Assembly (NCBI GenBank): GCA_002412885.1
Contig: DHVX01000048.1
Coordinates: 151,605-215,604 of the forward strand
Origin: Bacteroidales bacterium UBA5197
GTDB lineage: Bacteria > Bacteroidota > Bacteroidia > Bacteroidales > Lentimicrobiaceae
Direction: 5' to 3'
DNA: 64,000 bases
Position numbers and translations under genes: made by a program. Shown piece after piece: positions 43,845-53,257 of this stretch (position 1 is its first letter; every line of letters starts with the position of its first letter). Under the pieces are notes generated by a model. That model was not told the origin of the DNA and did no database searches. It worked only from the letters and a program-made list of their open reading frames with translations.

Positions 43845-45230
43845 ATGATGATTAAACCATTTTCCTTCAGATCCGGAATCAACTCCATTCTGCTTTTACT
43901 GATTTTTGCTGTCAGTAATCCGGTTTTCGCCCAGAAAACAAAATCAGCGGTCAGGGATCTCAACCGAATTGAGGCAAGAGGAATTATTCAGGGATTAAGT
44001 GATGATGAATTGCTTGATGAGGTTCAACGCCAGACTTTCCGCTACTTCTGGAATTTTGCCCATCCGGTTAGCGGCCTTGCCCGCGAGCGCAGCAACGAGG
44101 CATATGGATATGGCAATGAAGTAGTTACCACTGGTGGAACCGGATTTGGAATTATGTCAACCATTGTTGCTGTTGAACGCGGCTGGATATCCCGTGACAG
44201 TGCCGCCCGTCATTTGGTAAAAATGGTCAGATTCCTGTCAAAAGCTGACTCCTATCATGGTGTTTTTCCGCATTGGCTAAATGGCTCAACCGGTAAAACC
44301 ATTCCTTTCAGCCGAAAAGATGACGGTGCCGACCTCGTAGAAAGCTCCTTTCTTTTTCAGGGACTTCTCACAGCCAGACAATATTTTAACAAGAACACTC
44401 CTGTAGAATCTGAGTTGCGGGGTCGCATAAACGGACTCTGGAATGATGTGGAATGGGATTGGTTTACAAGAGGTGGTCAGGAAGTATTATACTGGCACTG
44501 GAGTCCAAACAACGACTGGGCTATGAATTTTGCAGTCAGAGGATTCAACGAATGCCTGATAATGTATGTGCTGGCTGCCAGTGGCGAACGATATCCGGTT
44601 AGTCCGGCGGTTTATCACAATGGATGGGCTCAGAGCAATTTCTTTAAAAACGGAAAGCAGTTTTACGGAATCAAATTGCCTTTGGGCTTCGATTATGGCG
44701 GACCTCTCTTCTTCTCACATTACTCATTCCTTGGGCTTAGTCCTAAGGGTTTAAAAGACAGATATGCCGATTATTGGGAACAAAACCAGAACCACACCCT
44801 GATTAACCGTGCTTATTGCATTGACAATCCACGAAATTTCAAGGGATACGGCGAAAACTGCTGGGGTCTCACAGCAAGCGACAACCACGAAGGTTACAAT
44901 GCCCATTCCCCCGACAATGACCATGGCGTAATAACGCCCACTGCAGCACTTTCGGCTTTTCCATACACACCGGAATATTCCATGCAGGCACTCAGACATT
45001 TTTACTACAATCTGGGTGATAAAATCTGGAGCGAATATGGTTTTGTTGATGCCTTCAACGAAAGCAAAAACTGGTACGCAAAATCTCATCTCGCCATTGA
45101 TCAGGGTCCGATTATCGTTATGATCGAAAACCATCGCTCAGGATTACTATGGGATCTTTTTATGAGTTGTCCGGAGGTTCAACAAGGCCTTAAGAAGCTT
45201 GGGTTTGAGAGCCCATATTTTGCTGATTAA
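43845..45230 (+). CDS. GH144-like glucanase (glucoamylase family, PF10091 type), exported
   Basis: A 461-residue protein with a signal peptide ending near NPVFAQK. The alpha/alpha-barrel pattern includes FRYFWNFAHPVSGLARERS, DWAMNFAVRGFNECLIMYVLAAS, GENCWGLTASDN, and ITPTAALSAFPYTPEYS, the hallmark blocks of this family. GH144 enzymes are known endo-beta-1,2-glucanases. The next gene (97 bp downstream) is a GH3 enzyme, and GH144-GH3 pairs in Bacteroides degrade beta-1,2-glucan to glucose. That makes beta-1,2-glucan the likely substrate. No SusC/SusD genes are adjacent. Confidence 0.87.
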   Translation: MMIKPFSFRSGINSILLLLIFAVSNPVFAQKTKSAVRDLNRIEARGIIQGLSDDELLDEVQRQTFRYFWNFAHPVSGLARERSNEAYGYGNEVVTTGGTGFGIMSTIVAVERGWISRDSAARHLVKMVRFLSKADSYHGVFPHWLNGSTGKTIPFSRKDDGADLVESSFLFQGLLTARQYFNKNTPVESELRGRINGLWNDVEWDWFTRGGQEVLYWHWSPNNDWAMNFAVRGFNECLIMYVLAASGERYPVSPAVYHNGWAQSNFFKNGKQFYGIKLPLGFDYGGPLFFSHYSFLGLSPKGLKDRYADYWEQNQNHTLINRAYCIDNPRNFKGYGENCWGLTASDNHEGYNAHSPDNDHGVITPTAALSAFPYTPEYSMQALRHFYYNLGDKIWSEYGFVDAFNESKNWYAKSHLAIDQGPIIVMIENHRSGLLWDLFMSCPEVQQGLKKLGFESPYFAD

Positions 45231-45327
45231 CATAACTGTATCACCTGAAAAAAGTGAGATCAGTTGCAAAGGAAGGCATAATGATGTCTTTTATATCGAA
45301 TTATTAAAATCATGAACACATAAAAAA

Positions 45328-47619
45328 ATGAAAAAAACAATCACTGTATTGGCAATGCTGCTGGTATTTGCAGCACTACACATTCAGGCGCAGCCACTGA
45401 CGCAGGAAATAAAAATGAACCAGTTCATCAGCGAACTGATGGCAAAAATGACAATTGACGAAAAAATCGGCCAATTGAATCTGCCTAGCGCAGGAGACTT
45501 CACCACCGGACAGACTTCCAGTTCCGACATCGGAAAAAAAATTACAGAGGGGAAAGTTGGAGGACTTTTCAACATCAGTTCAGTTGCTAAAATCAAAAGT
45601 GTTCAGCGGGTTGCTGTAGAAGAAAGCCGATTAAAAATCCCATTGATTTTCGGCATGGATGTGATTCATGGTTACAAATCGGTTTTCCCGATACCGCTGG
45701 GCCTTTCATGCTCATGGGATATGGCGCTGATTGAACAGAGTGCCCGCATCGCCGCACAGGAAGCCAGCGCCGACGGCATCAACTGGACATTCTCCCCCAT
45801 GGTTGACCTTAGCCGCGATCCCCGATGGGGCCGCATTGCTGAGGGCAATGGCGAAGACCCTTATCTCGGCGGCGAAATTGCCAAGGCGATGGTACGTGGT
45901 TATCAGGGAAAAGACCTTACAGCCAACAATACCATTATGGCATGTGTGAAACATTTTGCGCTCTATGGTGCCAGCGAAGCAGGCCGCGATTACAATACCG
46001 TAGATATGAGCAGGCACAGAATGTACAATGAATATTTTTTGCCCTATAAAGCGGCTGTTGATGCAGGCGTGGGCAGTGTTATGGCTGCTTTCAATGAAGT
46101 TGATGGAATCCCGGCAACAGGAAACCGCTGGCTGATGAATGACGTGTTGCGTGATGAATGGGGCTTCGACGGGTTTATTGTTACCGATTACACCGGAATA
46201 TTCGAAATGATTGATCATGGAATGGGTGATTTGCAGACGGTTTCAGCACTTGCCCTGAAAGCTACTATGGATATGGATATGGTAAGCGAAGGCTTTTTGC
46301 TTACGTTGAAAAAATCTCTTGAAGAAGGTAAAATCACTGAAGAGCAGATTAACTCTGCTTGTCGTCGAATACTTGAAGCAAAGTATGTATTGGGTCTGTT
46401 TGATGATCCTTACCGCTACTGCGACGAAAATCGCGCCAAAACCGAAATCTATACCGATGCCAATCGCATGGCAGCCCGCAAAACAGCTACCGAAAGTTTT
46501 GTTCTTCTTAAAAACGAAGGCAATATCCTGCCATTGAAAAAAGATGCAAAAATTGCGCTCATTGGTCCTTTGGCCGATAACCGCCTGAACATGTGCGGCA
46601 CCTGGACTGTGGCAGGCGACTTCGAAAAAGCAATTTCAGTGCTGGATGGAATCAAAATGGTTACCGGAAAACCAGAACTCATTTCAGTTAGCAAAGGTTC
46701 AAATGTAGTGAGCGATTCACTTCTTGAATCAAGGATCGGGATTTTCGGAAAACCTACTGGCTGGGACAGTCGTCCTGCAGATGTTATGATTGCTGAAGCT
46801 GTGAAAGCTGCAGAAAAAGCGGATGTCGTGGTGGCTGTTCTTGGTGAAGCTGCCGAATCATCAGGCGAATGTTCATCTATTACAAATATCAGTTTCCCTG
46901 AAAATCAGCGCAATCTGCTGAAAGCTTTACTTAAAACAGGAAAACCGATAGTGATGGTGCTATTTACTGGCCGACCGCTTGCCATCACCTGGGAACAGGA
47001 GAATGTGCCGACTATCCTCAATGTGTGGTTTGGCGGCAGTGAAGCTGGTGCTGCTGTGGCTGATGTACTCTTCGGTGATGTGGTTCCTTCAGGAAAACTC
47101 ACCACCACCTTTCCCCAGAATACCGGACAGATTCCCCTCTTCTATAACCATAAAAATACCGGACGCCCGCTTGCTGAAGGTGAGTGGTTCAGCAAATTCC
47201 GAACAAATTACCTTGATGTTACCAACGAGCCGCTCTATCCTTTTGGATTCGGGCTCAGCTATACTTCCTTCAGCTACAGCGATTTAACCCTGAGCAAAAA
47301 CAGCTTTAAACCAGGCGAAAAAATTGACGTTAAGGTTACTGTGACCAATACCGGAAATTTTGATGGAAAAGAAGTTGTACAGCTATACATCCGCGATATG
47401 GTTGGAACTACCACCCGGCCGGTAAAGGAACTCAAAGGTTTCCAAAAGATTCTCATAAAAAAAGGCGAAAGCAAAGAAGTTACCTTTAGCATTGATATTG
47501 AGGACCTGAAGTTTTATAATTACGACCTGAAGTTTGTTGCAGAACCCGGCGATTTTAAAGTATTTGTCGGAGGAAACTCAAGAGATGTAAAAGAAGCAAA
47601 CTTTGTGCTGACTGAATAA
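45328..47619 (+). CDS. GH3 beta-glucosidase, exported (BglX-like)
   Basis: A 763-residue enzyme with a signal peptide ending near HIQAQ. The GH3 N-terminal barrel has KHFALYGASEAGRDYN, and the nucleophile is D287 in DGFIVTDYTG. The second domain supplies the likely acid/base Glu in VLGEAAESSGECSS. A C-terminal fibronectin-like domain (VTVTNTGNFDGKEVVQLYI) completes the usual layout. Specificity within GH3 is broad; the GH144 neighbour points to sophorose and other beta-1,2-glucosides. It should be periplasmic. A terminator follows. Confidence 0.93.
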   Translation: MKKTITVLAMLLVFAALHIQAQPLTQEIKMNQFISELMAKMTIDEKIGQLNLPSAGDFTTGQTSSSDIGKKITEGKVGGLFNISSVAKIKSVQRVAVEESRLKIPLIFGMDVIHGYKSVFPIPLGLSCSWDMALIEQSARIAAQEASADGINWTFSPMVDLSRDPRWGRIAEGNGEDPYLGGEIAKAMVRGYQGKDLTANNTIMACVKHFALYGASEAGRDYNTVDMSRHRMYNEYFLPYKAAVDAGVGSVMAAFNEVDGIPATGNRWLMNDVLRDEWGFDGFIVTDYTGIFEMIDHGMGDLQTVSALALKATMDMDMVSEGFLLTLKKSLEEGKITEEQINSACRRILEAKYVLGLFDDPYRYCDENRAKTEIYTDANRMAARKTATESFVLLKNEGNILPLKKDAKIALIGPLADNRLNMCGTWTVAGDFEKAISVLDGIKMVTGKPELISVSKGSNVVSDSLLESRIGIFGKPTGWDSRPADVMIAEAVKAAEKADVVVAVLGEAAESSGECSSITNISFPENQRNLLKALLKTGKPIVMVLFTGRPLAITWEQENVPTILNVWFGGSEAGAAVADVLFGDVVPSGKLTTTFPQNTGQIPLFYNHKNTGRPLAEGEWFSKFRTNYLDVTNEPLYPFGFGLSYTSFSYSDLTLSKNSFKPGEKIDVKVTVTNTGNFDGKEVVQLYIRDMVGTTTRPVKELKGFQKILIKKGESKEVTFSIDIEDLKFYNYDLKFVAEPGDFKVFVGGNSRDVKEANFVLTE

Positions 47620-47641
47620 GGATTGAGAACTTATCTTAGTG

Positions 47642-47678
47642 AAACTGCTCATAATGAACGTGTGAGCAGTTTTTTTTT
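47642..47678 (+). terminator. Rho-independent terminator after the GH3 gene
   Basis: AAACTGCTCA and TGAGCAGTTT form a perfect 10-bp stem around an 11-base loop, followed by a T-run. Confidence 0.9.
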
Positions 47679-47828
47679 GCATTTATGGCTCTTTAGAATT
47701 AGATTTTCTATTGCCGGAAATTGAGTCCAGTTAAAGATAAATAAACCTTTGCACTTTCACAATGCCGAATTTTAGATTATTTTCGCATGGTTGAGTGTAA
47801 GTATAAAAGGTCAATCAGGCTATCTAAG

Positions 47829-48704
47829 ATGAATGAGCGAAAAAGCAAATGGTTCTTCAGGGAATATCCGCAGAACCTGATTCTTGAAAAGCCTTTCAGG
47901 GGTGCATTAATCATGACCCTGTTCTATTTCGGGTTTCTCATCATTTACAATCCCAAAGCCACACATGAGTCCCGGGAAATGGGCTACGCCGGAACAATGG
48001 CAATATATAGCCTTATTGCGGGCTTCGGAGTTTATTTTCAAGTATGGTTATTGAGAAGAAGCCGATTTTTTTCTGATGGTAGTGAATGGAATTTATTGAA
48101 AGAATTGCTGTCAATTGTCCTTATTCTCTTGGGTTTGGGTACGATTATCTATTTTGCGGGCTTTATCATTGAACCACCGGACGACAGATGGAATCCCGCA
48201 ACCTTTTTTGGATCAATAAGATACACATTCTCAGTAGGCTTGCTTCCATTTGGACTGTTCTCAATTGCAAATTACCGGTATCTGTTTCCGTTGGAAATAA
48301 TACCCGAAACCAGGCAATATCCATCAACTCATGAGGAAAATACCGTTGAAACTCAAATAAGAATTGAATCAAAACTCAAAAAAGAAGAACTTATTTTTCA
48401 TCCTGATGAGCTTTACTTCGCTGAATCTGACGGCAATTATGTGGTCTTTAATCTCATAAGGGAAGGACGTATCAAAAAGGTGATCATCCGCAATTCCATA
48501 AGTAATATAGAGCAGCAGTTATCATCGTTTACATGCTTTTGCAGAATTCACAGAGCATATATAGTTAACCTTAATAAGGTAATCAGGGCTGATGGCAACT
48601 CGCTGGGATATACTTTAAAACTTGGTGATAATGCTGGCGAAATTCCTGTTTCGCGTCAGAATACCCGAATGTTTGACGAAAAGTTAAAGCTATCCCGGAA
48701 ATAG
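47829..48704 (+). CDS. Membrane-bound LytTR-family transcriptional regulator
   Basis: A 291-residue protein starting at MNERKSKW (47829), with an alternative in-frame ATG at 47787. About four helices in the first 165 residues (ALIMTLFYFGFLIIY, YSLIAGFGVYFQVWLL, LLSIVLILLGLGTIIYF, YTFSVGLLPFGLFS) anchor it. The C-terminal LytTR DNA-binding domain has DELYFAESDGNYVVF and FCRIHRAYIVNLNKV. A membrane-tethered one-component regulator is unusual outside Bacteroidota and some Firmicutes. The TonB-dependent-like gene 179 bp downstream is a plausible target. Confidence 0.88.
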   Translation: MNERKSKWFFREYPQNLILEKPFRGALIMTLFYFGFLIIYNPKATHESREMGYAGTMAIYSLIAGFGVYFQVWLLRRSRFFSDGSEWNLLKELLSIVLILLGLGTIIYFAGFIIEPPDDRWNPATFFGSIRYTFSVGLLPFGLFSIANYRYLFPLEIIPETRQYPSTHEENTVETQIRIESKLKKEELIFHPDELYFAESDGNYVVFNLIREGRIKKVIIRNSISNIEQQLSSFTCFCRIHRAYIVNLNKVIRADGNSLGYTLKLGDNAGEIPVSRQNTRMFDEKLKLSRK

Positions 48705-48883
48705 CCTTTGCCATTCATCACAAAATCAATCCATTCATCACAGAATACAATACCTTGCTTTTCAATTACTTACCATACACAACAAATCATTGTTGTGTAT
48801 CCCATTAATTTGGACAGTGCTTTATTATATTCTTTTTTTGCATCGTGAATCTTCAACAACAACCAGGTAAAAAAAGAAAAACC

Positions 48884-51256
48884 ATGAAAAATTTCATCCG
48901 GATTTCAAAGCTAATGCTACAAATTCTTTTGGTCATAATTTTCATTCAGGAGGCCAACTGTCAGCAACCTATCACAATAGAAGGTAAACTTCAGGATACA
49001 TCTGATAATACTTCTATTCCCTTTGCCACAGTTATTTTAAGGAATGAATCCGACTCCATGATGATAACCGCAACCACCAGTAACCTTGACGGTGAGTTTG
49101 TGTTAATCACTACAGCCATAGGGAACAATTTGCTTGAAATCAGCCATATGGGCTATGATCCTCTGTTTCTGCAAATTGATATTTCTGATTCTCTCAAGCT
49201 TAATACAGGCATCATTTACATGCAGGAAAAACGAATATCGTTGGATGAGGTTCAGGTAATGGGCGAGCGCATTCTGAGAAAAGTGGAAGGTGGTAAAATA
49301 ACCTACCACACCAATAACTCTATCAGAAAGGCCTCAACTGACGGAGTGGATGTACTTAAGTATATTCCTGGTGTTCAGGTTGATCTGATGAATAATATCT
49401 CTTTGGAAGGAAGCCGCAAAATCATCATCATGGTAAATGGGAAAGAACGTGATATTCAGTATGTCCGGCAACTGAACCCCGGGCAAATTGACAAAATAGA
49501 AGTGGAAGCTGTACCCTCATCGCAATACAATGCCGATATCACCGGAGTCTTAAACATTATCCTCAAGGAGAAAGAAACAGGTTTGAGCGGGAATCTGCTT
49601 TTTGATGTTCCGGTATCCACTTCTGAGACTTACCTCCTTCCAAATTCCAACATACAATACGTCCGAAAAAATTTAGCCCTTCAGGCATCCTACATTGGTG
49701 AAATCAGCAGATTCGATATCTCTGAAACCTGTATCAGGAAGTTCGGAAGTACTCCGGATAATATTGAGATCACAACAAAACAGCAACTCAGTCAAAATGA
49801 TTGGTCGCATAGATTTAATCTTGGAATTGATTACAGTATCAACAAGAAGAATATGCTGGGATTTTTCGGATATCTGAATCCATTTTCACAGGAATTTGAT
49901 GGAAAAACTGAACTCAGAAAATCTGTGAACGGAAATGAAAATTACTGGTTGGCAAGAAAAGATGATACAGACCGGAATCTCCTGGCTTTTTACTCGGCAT
50001 ACTATAAAAGGATATTTGAAAAAGGAAGTGAAGTGACCATTGAAGCGGGATACCATAAACTCAATGCAAGTAATTTCAGAAATTTTATTACCGATAGTAC
50101 TTCAGGTGAATTTAAGGATGAATACCTGAGCTATACAAAACCATTGCAAAACAATGGATTTGCAAAAATCGACTATATACTTCCCCTATCTGAAAAATGG
50201 AAGATTTTTGCCGGCGCCAGAAGCTCTGTCCAAACGCTGAAAGATGGTAATGATGATAATTTCAGCTTTAGTGAATGTATTATCGCTGCTTATGGAAACG
50301 CGGTTTTTAATGGCACAAAACTTCAGGCAAGCTTTGGAATCAGAATAGAAGAATCGAAATCTGAGCTCAAAAATGAGTTTCAGAATCAAACCACCGCTCT
50401 TTTGCCAAATGTCAATATCGGCTTCAATATTTCACCAAAACAGAAAATCCGGCTTTCATACAGACGTTCATTGGTACGTCCCTGGTTAAATTATCTGAAT
50501 CCTTCAACAATTATAGAAGATCCTTACATGACATTCAGCGGAAATCCATTACTTCAGCAGGAATATCGGAATTATACTGCAATTGATTTTCCAATGTCAA
50601 TAGGTGAGAACCATTTTTCCGCACGAATATTTTTCAGTAAAACAAGTCATGCCATTGATCAGATCAGTCATCTTACTGATATGGATGTAATTGAAACCGG
50701 AGTCTATAATGTTGGAAGTTTTCACCGCTATGGATTTCAACTTGAGGGTTCATTAAAACCCAACAAAATGCTGATGTTGAATCCTTACTTCAGACTATTT
50801 GAAATCAGGACATTGCCAAATGCAGTTGCAGAACAGAAATTGATAAAAAGTCAGAAGGAAATTGTATGGGAATCAGGTTTATCGGTAATTGCAAGCATGA
50901 GAAATAATTTTTCTGCTTCACTGGTTTTTAATTACAGCAGCCCGGTAATCAGCTTACAAAGGATTTCTTTCAGTGATGCATTGTATTTTATCGCGCTGGA
51001 CAAATCGTTTAAAGGCAATTTCAAAATAGGAATCACAACTGCGCTGCCATTTGCACGAACTTTTACTTATCATGGAAATGAAATTAAAAGCATTGACTTT
51101 ACAAGTCGTACCGACAGTAAAATCAATCTCTCCGCAATTCCGCTTTGGATCAGATTCAGTTACAATTTTTCAACGGGCAGGAAAATAAACAATGTATCCC
51201 GCGAAAAGGAAGAGCCTCAGTCTGTTAAAAAAAGAGGATTTAGTATCATGAACTAA
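48884..51256 (+). CDS. Outer-membrane beta-barrel protein with carboxypeptidase-regulatory-like N-domain and plug
   Basis: A 790-residue protein starting at MKNFIRIS (48884), with a GTG 39 bases upstream as a less likely alternative. After a signal peptide (to about residue 27, EANCQQP) comes a carboxypeptidase-D regulatory-like beta-sandwich (IPFATVILRNESDSMM). A plug-like segment follows (VDVLKYIPGVQVDLMNN, GQIDKIEVEAVPSSQYNADITG), then an OMP_b-brl_3-type barrel. The ending RFSYNFSTGRK is typical. It probably moves or binds a small ligand at the outer membrane. The LytTR regulator lies just upstream. Confidence 0.88.
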   Translation: MKNFIRISKLMLQILLVIIFIQEANCQQPITIEGKLQDTSDNTSIPFATVILRNESDSMMITATTSNLDGEFVLITTAIGNNLLEISHMGYDPLFLQIDISDSLKLNTGIIYMQEKRISLDEVQVMGERILRKVEGGKITYHTNNSIRKASTDGVDVLKYIPGVQVDLMNNISLEGSRKIIIMVNGKERDIQYVRQLNPGQIDKIEVEAVPSSQYNADITGVLNIILKEKETGLSGNLLFDVPVSTSETYLLPNSNIQYVRKNLALQASYIGEISRFDISETCIRKFGSTPDNIEITTKQQLSQNDWSHRFNLGIDYSINKKNMLGFFGYLNPFSQEFDGKTELRKSVNGNENYWLARKDDTDRNLLAFYSAYYKRIFEKGSEVTIEAGYHKLNASNFRNFITDSTSGEFKDEYLSYTKPLQNNGFAKIDYILPLSEKWKIFAGARSSVQTLKDGNDDNFSFSECIIAAYGNAVFNGTKLQASFGIRIEESKSELKNEFQNQTTALLPNVNIGFNISPKQKIRLSYRRSLVRPWLNYLNPSTIIEDPYMTFSGNPLLQQEYRNYTAIDFPMSIGENHFSARIFFSKTSHAIDQISHLTDMDVIETGVYNVGSFHRYGFQLEGSLKPNKMLMLNPYFRLFEIRTLPNAVAEQKLIKSQKEIVWESGLSVIASMRNNFSASLVFNYSSPVISLQRISFSDALYFIALDKSFKGNFKIGITTALPFARTFTYHGNEIKSIDFTSRTDSKINLSAIPLWIRFSYNFSTGRKINNVSREKEEPQSVKKRGFSIMN

Positions 51257-51469
51257 ATTTTCAATATTTTTGTTTTCAGGAATTCGAAGCTTTAAGGAAT
51301 GTGGGGTTGGAAGTAAACTGTTCTGCAGTGAAAACGTGAAAATTAATAAGCCGGCATTCCTTATCTTGCTTGAATAAGTATCATTAGTCCGTAAAATTAC
51401 CGGAATTTAATTACGGTGATTATTACAAATGGTTTAAAACAATCGGGCATTAATTTAAAAGTCACCAAA

Positions 51470-52333
51470 ATGATTATACCTGAAACGAAATCATTAAAAA
51501 CACGGCAAATTCGTAATATTGTCGTTTTTATAGTGTTCGCTTTGTTCAGTGGCTGGATCGGTATTTTTATCGACAGACTTATGCCTGAGCAATCAGGCGA
51601 AGAATCGCCGGGAATGGCTGTATGGCTGGTTTTACCACTGCTTGTTGTTGTTATACTCCGATCTTTTGCCGGTGATGGCTGGAAAGATGCAAGACTAAAA
51701 CCGCTATTTTTGAAAAATATTAAGTGGTATGCAATCTCGTTGGTTATCTTTCCGGTAGTAACAGGAATCGTTCTGCTTATTGGAAAAATGCTGGGATGGA
51801 TCGATCTTTCAAATCTGAATCCAACTGTATTTATTCCACTTTTTTTTAACCTGCTGATCATTCAGTTTATTAAGAACATATTTGAAGAATCGGTCTGGCG
51901 CGGCTACCTTACTTCAAAGCTTCTGAAATTCAAAATGAATGATTTATCTATTTATCTGGTTGCAGGACTTGTTTGGTCAGCATGGCATTTACCTTACTAT
52001 CTCGTCTTTCTTCCTGAGCAGGCAATCAACACTGTGTTGCCTGTCGGCAGGATGGAATTCTTTCTTGTTGCAGCATTTACAATGCTTGCATGGACAGTGG
52101 TCTTTACTGAACTCTTCCGACTTTCGTTTTCAATATGGCCCGTGGTGATACTTCATGCTGTAGAAGATGCACTGATTAACCCACTTGTTATCGAAAACTA
52201 TATAGTTATTGAACCCGGGAAAGAAATACTCATCTCTCCGATCTGTGGGTTAATCACAACATTATTTTATCTGATCATTGGGCTGATTCTGAGAAAAATC
52301 AGGATAAACCGAACGGCAAATAGCCACCCTTGA
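51470..52333 (+). CDS. CPBP-family intramembrane protease
   Basis: A 287-residue membrane protein starting at MIIPETKS (51470), with a GTG alternative at 51416. The three Abi/CPBP motifs are visible: FEESVWRGYLTSKLL (EExxxR), GLVWSAWHLPYYL (FxxxH-type) and HAVEDALINP. About seven to eight helices are present. Members are glutamic-type intramembrane peptidases akin to Rce1, often linked to bacteriocin immunity or processing; the substrate is unknown. Confidence 0.88.
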   Translation: MIIPETKSLKTRQIRNIVVFIVFALFSGWIGIFIDRLMPEQSGEESPGMAVWLVLPLLVVVILRSFAGDGWKDARLKPLFLKNIKWYAISLVIFPVVTGIVLLIGKMLGWIDLSNLNPTVFIPLFFNLLIIQFIKNIFEESVWRGYLTSKLLKFKMNDLSIYLVAGLVWSAWHLPYYLVFLPEQAINTVLPVGRMEFFLVAAFTMLAWTVVFTELFRLSFSIWPVVILHAVEDALINPLVIENYIVIEPGKEILISPICGLITTLFYLIIGLILRKIRINRTANSHP

Positions 52334-52429
52334 GCATTTCTTCTATTTTTGCAATCTGATTGACAGCTTCAGAATTGAAAGCTTAATCTAACTGAATAAT
52401 TCATTCCGTATTTCTTATTCTTTGATTAT

Positions 52430-52996
52430 ATGATCGATACACAAAATTTTGACCAACTTCGCAATCAGTTATCAGTAAAAGCAAAAAACGGGCTGGATTT
52501 TATTCTATCTGCCTGCATCATCTGGTCGTTGATAGCTTACATCTGGACACTCGGATACAGTTCTTACGACAAATCCATTCTGACATTTATTGTTGGTGGT
52601 CTGATGCTTCCATTGGCATTGTTGTTTTCAAGAATCTTAAAAACCAACTGGAAACTAAAAGACAATCCTTTGCAGCCTCTTGGCCTTTGGTTTAACTTTG
52701 CACAATTGCTCTATTTCCCGTTTTTAATTTTGGTTCTTATCAAATTTCCCGATTATTTTGTTCTGACATATGTAATTATAACCGGTGGCCATTTCTTTCC
52801 GTATGCCTGGTATTACAAAACTAACCTATATGCTTTTTTTGCAGGATTAATCTCTTTCGGCTCACTGATCATTGGCTTGAATATTTCCTATGAAAATATT
52901 TTTTTGGTTCCTGCATTTATGAGTGCGATGCTTTTGATACTGGCTGTTTTGCTTTATCTTGATTATAAGAAGAAATCAGCCGCTGCATCATTGTAA
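52430..52996 (+). CDS. Uncharacterised membrane protein (six-helix, DUF7010-like)
   Basis: A 188-residue protein with about six hydrophobic helices, including LDFILSACIIWSLIAYIWTL and SAMLLILAVLLYLDY. GGHFFPYAWYYKTNLYAFF near residue 117 is its most distinctive segment. I recall similar sequences labelled DUF7010, but this is not verified. It follows the CPBP gene by 96 bp. No function can be assigned. Confidence 0.65.
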   Translation: MIDTQNFDQLRNQLSVKAKNGLDFILSACIIWSLIAYIWTLGYSSYDKSILTFIVGGLMLPLALLFSRILKTNWKLKDNPLQPLGLWFNFAQLLYFPFLILVLIKFPDYFVLTYVIITGGHFFPYAWYYKTNLYAFFAGLISFGSLIIGLNISYENIFLVPAFMSAMLLILAVLLYLDYKKKSAAASL

Positions 52997-53257
52997 TAAA
53001 CACTTCCAGGCATCAGGTTTTCATTCCATTTTGAAAGTGAGTTTTTCATTCTTATTACTCTATTCTTACCTCAAATTAAATTGATTCTCATCGAACTTCA
53101 AAAACAACATTCTAATAATCTTACCATTTAAGGGTGTCGCGAAACTATTGAATAATTTTAAAGATTTATGCGTATATTTAAGGCCGTTTACCCTCACGTG
53201 CAGCATGTCATTTAATCATCAGGCATCAATTTCATTTTTGTATTAAAAAGCATAAAT

